DNA of 64,000 bases, taken from positions 1,766,548 through 1,830,547 of the forward strand of contig NZ_NRSW01000001.1 in NCBI RefSeq assembly GCF_002288635.1, given 5' to 3'. Under the pieces are notes generated by a model, which saw only the letters and a program-made list of their open reading frames with translations, did no database searches and had not been told where the DNA came from. The translations under genes were made by a program, and so were the position numbers. Positions 36,453-45,848 of this stretch are shown here, piece after piece. Within the stretch, counting starts at the first letter, position 1, and each line of letters opens with the position of its first letter. The DNA is from Mucilaginibacter sp. MD40 (GTDB lineage: Bacteria; Bacteroidota; Bacteroidia; Sphingobacteriales; Sphingobacteriaceae).

Positions 36453-37584
36453 TAATTACTTTGCTGTAAAGTTGAATATACTGTTTTACCAGTTCATCAG
36501 CGGCAAAATCTCGACGGATAATCAGCGGCGCTGCTTGCCTGATAAGGTTAATTTGAGCCTGATTATGCTGATAAATATCGTTAAGTGTATCACTAAGGGC
36601 GGTAACGCTGGCGGCACATACCCACCCTAACACATTTTCTTGAACATAACCGGCAAGGCCAACTCCGGTGCTTACCAATACAGGCGTCCCGGTGCTGAGG
36701 CTTTCTATTACCACGTTACCAAAGTTTTCGTCGTGCGATGGCAGCACCATCAAGTGGTGATTGCTTAGCAGGTTAAACTTGTCATCATGATGAAAACCCG
36801 CCCAGTTTACTTTTTCTGAAAGATGCTCAGGTATCAGTTTTTTCAATTCATTAATATACCCGGACTCACCGCTTCCGGCAATCGTTAAGGTAAACGGGAA
36901 GTTGAGGGATGTAAGCGCCATCAGTAAAATATCAAGACCCTTTTTCTCTTCGATCCGCGAAAAAAATAACAGTTTGAGCGGCTTATCAGCAGCTATGCTG
37001 GTGTTATATGCAGTAAGTAGCGGTAGCTTTACAAAATTAGGTATAACGTTACAGGATATGGGCTCAATTAAGGATCTTACCGCGTTAGCCTCGTTATTTG
37101 TAGTAGCGTGTATATGTATTTTTCGTAAAAGTTTCTTCCCTAACAGTTGGTGTATCCAGGCTTTTTTACCGCTGTTTTTGTTGTTGAAGGAATAAGCGCT
37201 TAACGTACCTCTTGGAGATAGAATAACAGGGATGCGTTTCCATACGGCTATTAAACAGACCAGTACCGATACTAAATTCCACCAGGCGTGTATATGTACG
37301 GCATCAAATTCGGTAACACGTTTATACAAATTCTTTAGCAACCTGGGCGAAAAGTGTGTATGGTCTTTTGTAAGGCGTTTGAAATACGTAACCTCAACAC
37401 CATCAATTAACAATGGGGTATTGGCTACAACATCCAGTTCTAATGGCCCGTTAGCGGTGGTGGTAAACACCTCTACGGTAACGCCGGCCTGATGTAACCG
37501 CTCGCAAAGCATACTTACCGACATGGTAGGGCCGCCATAAATATAGGCCGGTTTGTAAGAGGCGTTAATGTGTAATATTTTCAA
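36445..37584 (-). CDS. Family 4 glycosyltransferase
   Basis: A 379-residue GT-B enzyme. The N-terminal acceptor domain has YGGPTMSVSMLCERL, the middle SPRGTLSAYSF, and the C-terminal donor domain FFSRIEEKKGLDILLMAL and the EX7E motif in DENFGNVVIESLSTG (near residue 285). Translation starts at TTG (37584), whose TTGA overlaps the stop of the Wzy-like gene. It is a retaining transferase of the exopolysaccharide operon; sugar unknown. Confidence 0.92.
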   Translation of the reverse strand: MKILHINASYKPAYIYGGPTMSVSMLCERLHQAGVTVEVFTTTANGPLELDVVANTPLLIDGVEVTYFKRLTKDHTHFSPRLLKNLYKRVTEFDAVHIHAWWNLVSVLVCLIAVWKRIPVILSPRGTLSAYSFNNKNSGKKAWIHQLLGKKLLRKIHIHATTNNEANAVRSLIEPISCNVIPNFVKLPLLTAYNTSIAADKPLKLLFFSRIEEKKGLDILLMALTSLNFPFTLTIAGSGESGYINELKKLIPEHLSEKVNWAGFHHDDKFNLLSNHHLMVLPSHDENFGNVVIESLSTGTPVLVSTGVGLAGYVQENVLGWVCAASVTALSDTLNDIYQHNQAQINLIRQAAPLIIRRDFAADELVKQYIQLYSKVINE

Positions 37585-38951
37585 ACCCTGCGTAAGAAAT
37601 TAGCGCCCACCATAATCCGGTGAATGACAAGCATGGTTATAAATCCCCAAAAAACCGAGTTGGACATAAATTCAAAACTAAGACCGCGCCATACAATCTG
37701 GAAAAGACCGCTGAAAATAAGGGCTACGCCAAGCAAATAACCACCAAACAGTTCTTCTGCCTTTTGCGAAATTAGTTGTACTACCGCACCGTATGCGAAC
37801 AAGGAGAGCAATACGCCCAGCCACCCACCTGAAAGGTAGCCATCTACAATATAAGCCGGTTTGGCAGATACTGCAGAGCCGCGATAAACAACACCGGCAT
37901 CATACACCCGCTCCATCACCATTTCTTCGGTAATGGGTTTTGATGGCCAGAATATGCGTGGTACAATAGCATATACAGATTGTTGCACCAGGCTTAGCCC
38001 ATAATAATCTACCTTTTCCGGCGTAGATTGTATGAATGTGGTAAACATATCAACTTCGCTTAGCCGGTATACTAAAAAGTCCCAGTTGTTGGAAGTGCCT
38101 TCCGCGTTTAGCGTGGCATCCAGTGCCGCTTCGTAAGCTTCGTCGCTATCCGCGTTATCAGCCCAGGCATTTTGCCTGAAAACCTGGTTATAAGTTGGCA
38201 GATAAACAAAAAGTAGAATAAGCAGGGGGATGAAGATTATGGATACGGTTCTTTTATACGACGGATATAAAAAGATGCCTAACACCAGTATACTGATGAT
38301 GATAGGCTCTTTGAAGCCCGATACCAGAGCCTGATAAAAATTTGTAGCATATAAAAAACCGCAAACAGCGGTGTTTGCCAATTTTTGCAGCGGGATAGCG
38401 AAAGCAAGTGCCAGCGTACCGGCGAAAAAGCTTAGGGATGATAGCTGGATATAAAATTGTGATAACCCGGGTATTTTGTTTGATAATATGGATAACGGTA
38501 AACAAACAATAGCCATTACCATGAGTACATTGGCTAAGCGGCTTTTATCATAGGTGTATTTTATTTGAACAGGGTATTTCATGCAGGCGAGTATACCGGT
38601 AACAAAGGCGGCATGGCCTAAAACATAATATTGCTGGCACTGTGCAGCCAATGGTATTTTATCATCGAGGGAAAGATCTTGGTAACTGATAAGGTTGATG
38701 AAGTAGAAGATAGACGTGCAGGCCATATAACCGATAAAAATGATCTGCACAATGTATACAGGCCGCATAATTTGTTCACCCACGCTAAGATCTTTCGGCA
38801 TAGGTTTTATTTTGCCGGTGTAACACATGTAAAATATGTAGAATGAGCCCAGCCATGAGATAAAATAAGACATCACCGGATCGGCCCTTAGCAAATAGGC
38901 TAATACCCATGGGATGTATAGCAACAGATAGCGTTCTAAGCCCCTGCTCAT
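37581..38951 (-). CDS. Wzy-like polysaccharide polymerase candidate (exosortase-associated type)
   Basis: A 456-residue protein with about eleven to thirteen membrane helices and one large extracytoplasmic loop at about residues 255-345 (from TYNQVFRQNAWADNAD to PRIFWPSKPITEE). That topology fits O-antigen/EPS polymerases, which join lipid-linked repeat units on the outer face of the inner membrane. Proteins of this kind are found beside exosortases in Bacteroidetes. Sequence conservation in Wzy proteins is poor, so topology and context carry the call. It lies between two GT4 genes with four-base overlaps. Confidence 0.75.
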   Translation of the reverse strand: MSRGLERYLLLYIPWVLAYLLRADPVMSYFISWLGSFYIFYMCYTGKIKPMPKDLSVGEQIMRPVYIVQIIFIGYMACTSIFYFINLISYQDLSLDDKIPLAAQCQQYYVLGHAAFVTGILACMKYPVQIKYTYDKSRLANVLMVMAIVCLPLSILSNKIPGLSQFYIQLSSLSFFAGTLALAFAIPLQKLANTAVCGFLYATNFYQALVSGFKEPIIISILVLGIFLYPSYKRTVSIIFIPLLILLFVYLPTYNQVFRQNAWADNADSDEAYEAALDATLNAEGTSNNWDFLVYRLSEVDMFTTFIQSTPEKVDYYGLSLVQQSVYAIVPRIFWPSKPITEEMVMERVYDAGVVYRGSAVSAKPAYIVDGYLSGGWLGVLLSLFAYGAVVQLISQKAEELFGGYLLGVALIFSGLFQIVWRGLSFEFMSNSVFWGFITMLVIHRIMVGANFLRRV

Positions 38952-40141
38952 TTCGTCGTTGGTTTTACTACAGTAGTCTGCACATTATCGTTGTTTAACA
39001 AGCGGGTTTCTATGGCCTGCGCGATAGCGCTAAAGTTCCAGTTCTTTATTATACTGGATGAGTTTTTACCATACTCAATTAATTGCTGTTTGAATCGTGT
39101 TAATTCCCTCAATGCATTAGCAAGGCTTTCCACATCATCGCTTTTAAATATAGCGCCATTAATGCCCGGTTTTACCAGATCGGCGGCGCAGCCAACTTTG
39201 TCTGATACTAATACAGCCTTGCTGCAGGCCATCGCTTCGTTTACGGCAAGTCCCCATGTTTCGGAAACCGATGGCAGGCAATAAATATCGGCGGCGGCAT
39301 AGACAACGGGTATGTAAGTCTGATTGACAAAATCCATAAAATGAATATGGCTGTTTACACAAGTTTTAGCCGCCTGCGTTTTCAGGGCATCTTCATCAGG
39401 TCCGTTACCGGTTAACAGTAAATGGGCCTTGGTATTATTTAGCTTTTCAAAAGCCGAAATTAGCAGTTTAACATTTTTAACCGGCTCAAATTTGCCGGCA
39501 TAAACTATCAGAATATCGTTTGCCGGTATATGGAGTTTCTCCCTTAGGTTGATGCCTTCCTGTTGCCTGGCTTCCTTAAAACGGCTGTTATCAATAGCAT
39601 GTGGCGCAAAACTTAGCTGATGTTCTTTTAAGCCATATTTTTTAAAATAGGCTTTGTTATTGCTGCCTACATAAAACGCATGATCTACATGCCGGTAAAC
39701 CCATTTAAGATAAATAGTTTTTAATAATGCTTTGAATGGATGTACAGGATTTAACAGGGTTGAGTCGCCCCTGAAAAACACCGGTATTTTGTTCTTAAAA
39801 TACCGCATGGCCTTTAAATGGCTCGTATAGTTCCACCCAAAAAACAGAACCACATCCGGCTGCCAGGCGTTTATCTGATGAATAAGGCCGGGGTTTACAA
39901 TTCCCTTTGGATGATGCGAGCCGGGTGAAGTAGAAGTGTTGGCTACCCATTCATAATCGTAACCATCCAATAAAGGGATATCCCATGCTATTTTCTGGGC
40001 AAAGCCGTGGTCGTATCCTACATTGTGTTCGCCCAAAGTGTAAAAGACTTTTACTGCGATATGCGCGCGTTGTTGCAACAGCTTAAACACCGGCGCGTAA
40101 TACTGGATAGGGTGCGTAGTAACGATAGCCAGCTTTTTCAA
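38948..40141 (-). CDS. Family 4 glycosyltransferase
   Basis: A 397-residue GT-B enzyme. It starts KKLAIVTTHPIQYYAPVFK and its donor domain contains VYAGKFEPVKNVKLLISAFE, LLTGNGPDE and EX7E in SETWGLAVNEAMACSK (near residue 300). It uses a TTG start at 40141, overlapping the previous stop as TTGA. Role: a transfer step in repeat-unit assembly. Confidence 0.92.
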   Translation of the reverse strand: MKKLAIVTTHPIQYYAPVFKLLQQRAHIAVKVFYTLGEHNVGYDHGFAQKIAWDIPLLDGYDYEWVANTSTSPGSHHPKGIVNPGLIHQINAWQPDVVLFFGWNYTSHLKAMRYFKNKIPVFFRGDSTLLNPVHPFKALLKTIYLKWVYRHVDHAFYVGSNNKAYFKKYGLKEHQLSFAPHAIDNSRFKEARQQEGINLREKLHIPANDILIVYAGKFEPVKNVKLLISAFEKLNNTKAHLLLTGNGPDEDALKTQAAKTCVNSHIHFMDFVNQTYIPVVYAAADIYCLPSVSETWGLAVNEAMACSKAVLVSDKVGCAADLVKPGINGAIFKSDDVESLANALRELTRFKQQLIEYGKNSSSIIKNWNFSAIAQAIETRLLNNDNVQTTVVKPTTK

Positions 40142-41439
40142 ATGGATTTTACCTCTTGTTTGGATTTCAAAACCCCGGCGAATAATTCAACCTGTTTTAG
40201 GGTTGATTGCTTAGCGCTATATTTTTCAAATTCCGGCGTGGTTTCAACCGGGTCGAAGCTGCCCTGTACCCATGCGCTTAATAAAGCACCTATGCCGGCC
40301 TGAGTGGCGGCATCATTTGCCGGTATGGTATATACCGAAGCTTTTGGAGCGCTCTGCTTAATAATGCCTACAGCGCTGCTTTTTTCGTTAAATACAGCCA
40401 GTAAAGGTTTTTTGCTGAGCAGGTAAGGGTATATTTTTGATGCGGTATAGTCCGGATCGTCAGAACCCGCAATAAACAGCGCATGGGCTTGCTGTAAAGT
40501 GGCAAGGGTATGAAAATAGCTTATCCTATTGGTTACTTCTACCACGCTTTGTTGTACGCCCAGTTCTTGGGCAAGCGGTAATATGGTTGGCTTACCCTGG
40601 CCGGCGGGGGCGTAACTGGTGCCTATAAAATAAAATTTAAGCTTGCCATATAAATCTTCATTCTGTAACAGTAACTGCTTAAACACTTCCAGAACAGGCC
40701 GAATAGCTTTGTGCATATCGTAACCACCCCGCCCCACGTAAACAATATTTATATGGTTTTTACTCAATAGCGGTTCAAACGAGTGTTCATGTTTTAATGC
40801 TATAGCTAAATCGGGTGCAAAGGCGCCAAATGTAATAGTATCAGCAGGTATAGCTTTAATCTCAGGATACCGTGTTTTTAAATTATAAATATAATTAGCT
40901 GATACCGCTATTAAACCATCCGCATGTTTAAGCGCGATGGGTTCGAGCATTTTATTTAGCCTATAGGAGAACCAGTACTTAGGAGGCCTTTGCTCTTTAG
41001 GCTTATCCTGGTAGTATTCGGAATGCCAGGGGTCCTGCATATCTATTACGTACGGTATACCAAATCTTTTTTTCCAGTAAGCGCCGAGTACGCACACTGG
41101 GAACTGTGTTGTTGAAAAGTACATAAGGTCAAACCGGGTTTGTTTAAGTAAACGATTAACCTTAGCGTAAAAGAACCATAGCGAACGTAGCGCCAGGCTT
41201 CCTAAGCCTAATTTAGATGTCCATTTGCGGTTGAGCGCTTTAACCTTATGTACTTTGATGTAGTCCGGAACGGTCTGGAGCAGTAAATGATCTGTTGGGA
41301 GTGGCGAATAGCTTTCATCAACCGTTACCACTTCTGCATCCCAGCCAAACTCTTTAAAATAAGGTAAACTGGTACGCACTCGCTGCATATCAGCCGCGTT
41401 TTGCGGAGGGAAATGTGGCGAAATAATCAATACCTTCAA
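40138..41439 (-). CDS. GT-B glycosyltransferase (family 4-like)
   Basis: A 433-residue protein with the GT4 N-terminal pattern ISPHFPPQNAADMQRVRTSL and the acceptor-domain phrase PYVIDMQDPWHSEYY. The C-terminal half has NIVYVGRGGYDMHK, but the usual EX7E motif is degenerate, so the family is less sure. A TTG start at 41439 overlaps the preceding stop (TTGA). Confidence 0.82.
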   Translation of the reverse strand: MKVLIISPHFPPQNAADMQRVRTSLPYFKEFGWDAEVVTVDESYSPLPTDHLLLQTVPDYIKVHKVKALNRKWTSKLGLGSLALRSLWFFYAKVNRLLKQTRFDLMYFSTTQFPVCVLGAYWKKRFGIPYVIDMQDPWHSEYYQDKPKEQRPPKYWFSYRLNKMLEPIALKHADGLIAVSANYIYNLKTRYPEIKAIPADTITFGAFAPDLAIALKHEHSFEPLLSKNHINIVYVGRGGYDMHKAIRPVLEVFKQLLLQNEDLYGKLKFYFIGTSYAPAGQGKPTILPLAQELGVQQSVVEVTNRISYFHTLATLQQAHALFIAGSDDPDYTASKIYPYLLSKKPLLAVFNEKSSAVGIIKQSAPKASVYTIPANDAATQAGIGALLSAWVQGSFDPVETTPEFEKYSAKQSTLKQVELFAGVLKSKQEVKSI

Positions 41440-42416
41440 GCTTTTAGCCTTAGAAACTTTAATATTTTTAATTTCATGCTCGCCTCTCTTATCTGGTTAC
41501 GCGCATCTTCCCAATTGATCATGGAATCATTGATGTCATAATAGCCCCGTTGCTGCTCAGGGATGTTATTGTTTTCAATATTCGAAACCAATAAAGGGAG
41601 ATCCCTAAAAAATTGAGGGTTACGAAACGGCGGATGTAATGACCATAATCCGTTTTCCGCACCCATAAAGTCCACCCTTTTTAATCCCTTTTCACGCATA
41701 ATATCCGTTATCACATCTTCCGGCAACATATAAACCGGATTACCCCTTAATAATGCTCTTAGTACTGTAGTAAAACCTGCAATACGTACAGGCAGCGGAC
41801 ACAGGTGCCTGGCGAAAGATCGCCTGTCAATAAAAAATATGCGGGTGCTGAAGCTGTCAAATACTACTTTTCGTAATGGCGTATCATCTGTTTTGCCATC
41901 CTGATCCATCAGTTTGCCGTCCTTACGGGGCGGGCCGGGGTGCGGACTGCAGGCAATAACATCCTGATCGCTTTGCATAAGCGTTATAGCCTGTTGTACC
42001 CATGCCGGGCTGTGTCCGCCAAAAAACATGTCGCAGTCGGTATTTAGGATATAATCATATCGGGCTTTGTAAATACCGTAAAAATAGGAGTAATAAGGCC
42101 CGTAACGGTGCGTTTTAAGCGGCACAGGCTTAGACCCAAAATAAGCGTCGCTTACGGCTTTTCTGGCCGGTGCGGAATAATCTACTTTTACCAGATTGAT
42201 TGCGGGATAAGTTAAACTTAACTCTTTGATAAAACCCTCCAGGTCTTGAATAATAGCTGTATACATCCCCGTATCATAGCCATGGAGATCAAACACAATT
42301 AACACTTCGCTTACCTGGCTGTACCATACCTTTAACTGGTGCGGCAGCAGGTGCTTAATATATTGATGATCGCGTGGCGAAAGGCTGATCTTAAGGGTTA
42401 CGCCGTTAGCAGGCAT
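41436..42416 (-). CDS. GT-A-like protein with DxD-type motif, function unknown
   Basis: From the ATG at 42416 (MPANGVTLKI) the protein has 326 residues. That start leaves an 11-base overlap with the upstream gene. A longer frame opening at 42524 would overlap it by 119 bases. The segment YDYILNTDCDMFFGGHSP (near residue 165 of the short form) looks like a GT-A nucleotide and metal site. The N-terminus (LKISLSPRDHQYIKHLLPHQ) and the rest are unlike the common GT2 family. It is probably a glycosyltransferase of the operon; I cannot name the family. Confidence 0.7.
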   Translation of the reverse strand: MPANGVTLKISLSPRDHQYIKHLLPHQLKVWYSQVSEVLIVFDLHGYDTGMYTAIIQDLEGFIKELSLTYPAINLVKVDYSAPARKAVSDAYFGSKPVPLKTHRYGPYYSYFYGIYKARYDYILNTDCDMFFGGHSPAWVQQAITLMQSDQDVIACSPHPGPPRKDGKLMDQDGKTDDTPLRKVVFDSFSTRIFFIDRRSFARHLCPLPVRIAGFTTVLRALLRGNPVYMLPEDVITDIMREKGLKRVDFMGAENGLWSLHPPFRNPQFFRDLPLLVSNIENNNIPEQQRGYYDINDSMINWEDARNQIREASMKLKILKFLRLKA

Positions 42417-43641
42417 GTTTAGTTTGATTAAATGGCGCTTCCAGTAAGCGGCTTGCTGCCGATAGTAATTGATTTGCCTGGTTTTCCCAATGATAGTATT
42501 GCGCTGCCTCAATAGCTCGTTCACGGGCAGCTATAAGTTCGGCCTGGTTACTTAGCCATGCCGACAGTTGGATACCGTCATACTCCGAGTAATGCTGCGA
42601 TAGCATGATACCCGGTTTAAATTTTTTAAAGGCCTCTGTTTGCCCCCGTGTGTTGCTGGCTATCACGGGTAGGCCAGCCTGTATGTACTGAAAAAATTTA
42701 TTGGTGATGGTAAGATCTCGGCTTGGCGGGGTGGCCAGCTCCAGTGCCAGGCCAATATCAAAGCCGGCTATCTTATCGGCAAGTTGCTTATCGGGCACCG
42801 GGCCGTGAAAAAAAAGCTGATGCTGTGCAGGTGTAATGCCAATAAGCTCTGATCGAAAATCAGCATCAACATTACCCAACAAGTGTATCTCTAATGAATG
42901 ATTAACTGCTGTTGAAAGCTTTATAAATTGCTCGAGCCCGCGCCCCCTGCCAATGGTTTGCGAAAACCAAAAGAGTTTTAAAGGCTGTTCATAGGTTTTG
43001 TTGGCCTGCAGCAGATCGTCCCTTTTGTTAAATACATTATAAACAACAGTTGGTTCAGGGCAATTACACACCCCGGCGAGTTCTACTGCTAATATGTTTG
43101 AAGTGGTAATATTACAGATGCCTTTTTGAAGAGCTTTTTTTTCCAGCCTGCGTAACAATTTTACCGGGCGGTAGCTGATCGCATCAGGCAGCAGGTCGGC
43201 CGAGTACCAGTCTTCAAAATCAAAACCTACCCGTTTACCATCATCCAGTAAACGGCAGCCGCAGTAAAGCCCCAGTTCCTGGTGACCCATGTACGCGTCG
43301 GCATTTAACTTTAAAGCGGCAGACACGAATCTGTCGGCTCCATAGCCCAGTGCAAGGTGAGTTTGTATACCGGTGAATTTCACCAGCCAATCGGCCATTT
43401 TTTTTATTAACCGGTCTGTAAAAGAGATAATGTTCTTGTTTTGCAGTTGCGATATACTGATCAGCTTAACGTTGTAACCGGCGATCAATTCCTCATCTTC
43501 AATACTAAGTGCAGCATCATAAGTGTTATTGATAATGGTAACATTATAATAGCGCGATAACAGGCGTGCTTCTTTAACCACCCTCGGGTTACGGCACAGG
43601 TGCGATTGTGTGATGATGCAGATGTGTTTATTCGCTTGCAT
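42406..43641 (-). CDS. GT-B glycosyltransferase (family 4-like)
   Basis: A 411-residue protein opening with ICIITQSHLCRNPRVVKEAR, typical of GT4-type transferases in Bacteroidetes EPS loci. The C-terminal domain includes LFWFSQTIGRGRGLEQFIKL and LELATPPSRDLTITNKFFQYIQ, followed by GLPVIASNTRGQ. It overlaps the upstream gene by 14 bases. Donor and acceptor unknown. Confidence 0.85.
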   Translation of the reverse strand: MQANKHICIITQSHLCRNPRVVKEARLLSRYYNVTIINNTYDAALSIEDEELIAGYNVKLISISQLQNKNIISFTDRLIKKMADWLVKFTGIQTHLALGYGADRFVSAALKLNADAYMGHQELGLYCGCRLLDDGKRVGFDFEDWYSADLLPDAISYRPVKLLRRLEKKALQKGICNITTSNILAVELAGVCNCPEPTVVYNVFNKRDDLLQANKTYEQPLKLFWFSQTIGRGRGLEQFIKLSTAVNHSLEIHLLGNVDADFRSELIGITPAQHQLFFHGPVPDKQLADKIAGFDIGLALELATPPSRDLTITNKFFQYIQAGLPVIASNTRGQTEAFKKFKPGIMLSQHYSEYDGIQLSAWLSNQAELIAARERAIEAAQYYHWENQANQLLSAASRLLEAPFNQTKHAC

Positions 43642-44620
43642 TTGTATACACGCTGTTGATGATACTTAGCATAGCAGAAGCGCTTTTCTCTAAGGTGAGA
43701 TTCTCCAATATATACCGGCGCGGCGCAAACTTATTTTTATTTACTGATGACCAGAATAAGGCGAAATGTTCTTTAAAGTCGGCTATATCCGTAAACTTCT
43801 TTCCGCATCGTTCATCAAAAAAAGGCGTGGAGGTAGCCTTAACAACAGGCGTTCTCCATTTAAAGCGATTAGGGTCCAGCCAGTAACCCTGGTCCCAGGC
43901 GTAAACGGGTACATCCATGGCCATCGCCTCGCAACAGGCAAAACCCTGGCTCTCATGCTCGCATAAGAAGATCATTGCTTTGCATTGCTTCAGCAGATTC
44001 ATGTACGCTGGCTCTGTATAATTCCCATAGGCAATTTCCCGGTAGGTAAGGCCTAAGCTGTTCAATTTTTCAATGATCGGCTGTGCCACTTCCTCCTCAG
44101 CATGCTCTTTATTCCACAGGAATTTTTTATAGATGAGCATGTCAAACGTCTTATTAATGTGGCCGTCCGGCTTCCAATGCCCGGTATCAATACCGGCCGG
44201 CCAAAGCGCACAATTGGCTTCTCCGTAAAATGGGATGTAAATATGATTAGCCCATGCGGAATGCTGCAGGTATTTGGCCACAGGATATTCTTGCATCAGA
44301 TCGGGCCATTCAGCCGGGTGTGTCATCAGGCCTATGCCTGCAATAACAGGGTTGGGCTGTTGGTAACCCTCCAACGCATAGGTACCATCACCTAAAACCA
44401 CAACGGGTTCTCCCGGTGCTATTTTATTAAAGGGTAAGTTAATATCATAATCAACCTGTAAAAGGTCGAAACCTTTACAAAGGTTAATAAATACCTTCTT
44501 TACGCCGCTTACTTTCTCACCCTTTATCAGGCGCCTGATAGCGTGTACCAGCCGGCGATCGCCGGGAAGGTAGCGGCTCTTAGGCGGCCGGATTCTGAAG
44601 TAGACGTGTATCTTTTTCAT
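43628..44620 (-). CDS. GT-B glycosyltransferase
   Basis: A 330-residue protein. The donor-domain motif is CEHESQGFACCEAMAMDVPVYAWDQG around residues 225-250 (shown here as its two halves: EHESQGFACCEAMAM and DVPVYAWDQG). The N-terminal half has the short segment VVLGDGTYALEGYQQPNPVI. Family GT4-like; it lacks long N-terminal helices. Its 5' end overlaps the acyltransferase gene by 41 bases. Confidence 0.8.
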   Translation of the reverse strand: MKKIHVYFRIRPPKSRYLPGDRRLVHAIRRLIKGEKVSGVKKVFINLCKGFDLLQVDYDINLPFNKIAPGEPVVVLGDGTYALEGYQQPNPVIAGIGLMTHPAEWPDLMQEYPVAKYLQHSAWANHIYIPFYGEANCALWPAGIDTGHWKPDGHINKTFDMLIYKKFLWNKEHAEEEVAQPIIEKLNSLGLTYREIAYGNYTEPAYMNLLKQCKAMIFLCEHESQGFACCEAMAMDVPVYAWDQGYWLDPNRFKWRTPVVKATSTPFFDERCGKKFTDIADFKEHFALFWSSVNKNKFAPRRYILENLTLEKSASAMLSIINSVYTNASE

Positions 44621-45848
44621 TTTTAGTGAAGTAGCGCCTTACAGCCGGCTGGAAATGTATCTCTAACCAATAGGCAAGCGAAAAAGTAAGGATGAGCCAT
44701 AGCAGGTATTTCAACGTAACCTCCGCAAGCTGGTTATGGATAACGATATATTTTTTGATAAGCAAGGCCATGGGTACATGTAAAATGTATAAGCCGTAAG
44801 ATATTTTACCAATGCCCGTAAACCTGTTCATGATAAACATGGAGATACGCGTTTCGAAATAAAAAAGCAGCGATAGCAGCCAATAAATAAGGCACATCAC
44901 CCAGCGGGTATCTTCAAATATTCTGTTGGTAATGATCAGGTAGATAAAAACACCTGCGGGTAATGCATAAGTAATCAGTTTATTGTATCGTAAAAGGCGA
45001 TTGTCTGTACCTGTCAGGGTGCTCATCACCATGAGGCAAAAGGGGAGATCAAATATCCAATTTAAATTAGAATGGGTGTATATGCCTAATGTATGCAGTA
45101 CAATTTGCCCTATACCTAAATGATTAAGCGATAAGTGTAAAAAAAGTATGCTGATAAAAGGCACAATGTTTTTAGGCGCATCCGGTTGTTTTGAAATCAA
45201 ATTCCAGCTTAGTATGAGGCCTAACAACCAGAAATAGAAACCATTGAGATAACCACCCATAAAATAGAATGGTTCGGTGATGGGAATTGAAACTACGCTC
45301 ATAATGAACATTGCAAGCAGTACTTTCCACAAACGGGGCTTGTAAATCATAAGAGGGATGAAAAGCAAATAGTAAAGTACCTCGTAATTTAAACTCCAGG
45401 TAGCATAATTAACCAGCACGGGAATCTTAAAATGATAGTACGATAGCCCATTTTGTAAAAATAAAAGATTGCCCAGCAATACAGGCAAGCTCACTTTACC
45501 AGCCACCACAATACAGATGATGATAGAGATGATATAAATAGGATACAGCCTTAATGCCCTCTTTTTTAAATAGCTTTTAATGCTGAAACCTGTACTGCTG
45601 GTAATACCTATCACGTAGCCCGACATACAAAAGAACACCATGACTGACAAGTAGCCGGCTCCCATGTATTGCATAAACAGAGGCCACGAAAAATTATTCA
45701 CCAGTAATTTAGGATCGCCAACCGCATGGGTTAGCAAAACCAGTATGGCACAAAGCCCCCGGTATTGCTCTATGGAGTAATTATACTTGTATTTAATACC
45801 CGGTGGTTGTAACCGCTGCTTAAAGAAATTTACAATGACAGCCTGCAT
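44580..45848 (-). CDS. Acyltransferase family 3 membrane protein
   Basis: A 422-residue inner-membrane acyltransferase with about ten helices. The catalytic histidine region is YRGLCAILVLLTHAVG near residues 29-44, matching the RG...H pattern of the OafA/NodX family. It probably adds acetyl or another acyl group to the polysaccharide. It is translationally coupled on both sides. Confidence 0.92.
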   Translation of the reverse strand: MQAVIVNFFKQRLQPPGIKYKYNYSIEQYRGLCAILVLLTHAVGDPKLLVNNFSWPLFMQYMGAGYLSVMVFFCMSGYVIGITSSTGFSIKSYLKKRALRLYPIYIISIIICIVVAGKVSLPVLLGNLLFLQNGLSYYHFKIPVLVNYATWSLNYEVLYYLLFIPLMIYKPRLWKVLLAMFIMSVVSIPITEPFYFMGGYLNGFYFWLLGLILSWNLISKQPDAPKNIVPFISILFLHLSLNHLGIGQIVLHTLGIYTHSNLNWIFDLPFCLMVMSTLTGTDNRLLRYNKLITYALPAGVFIYLIITNRIFEDTRWVMCLIYWLLSLLFYFETRISMFIMNRFTGIGKISYGLYILHVPMALLIKKYIVIHNQLAEVTLKYLLWLILTFSLAYWLEIHFQPAVRRYFTKNEKDTRLLQNPAA

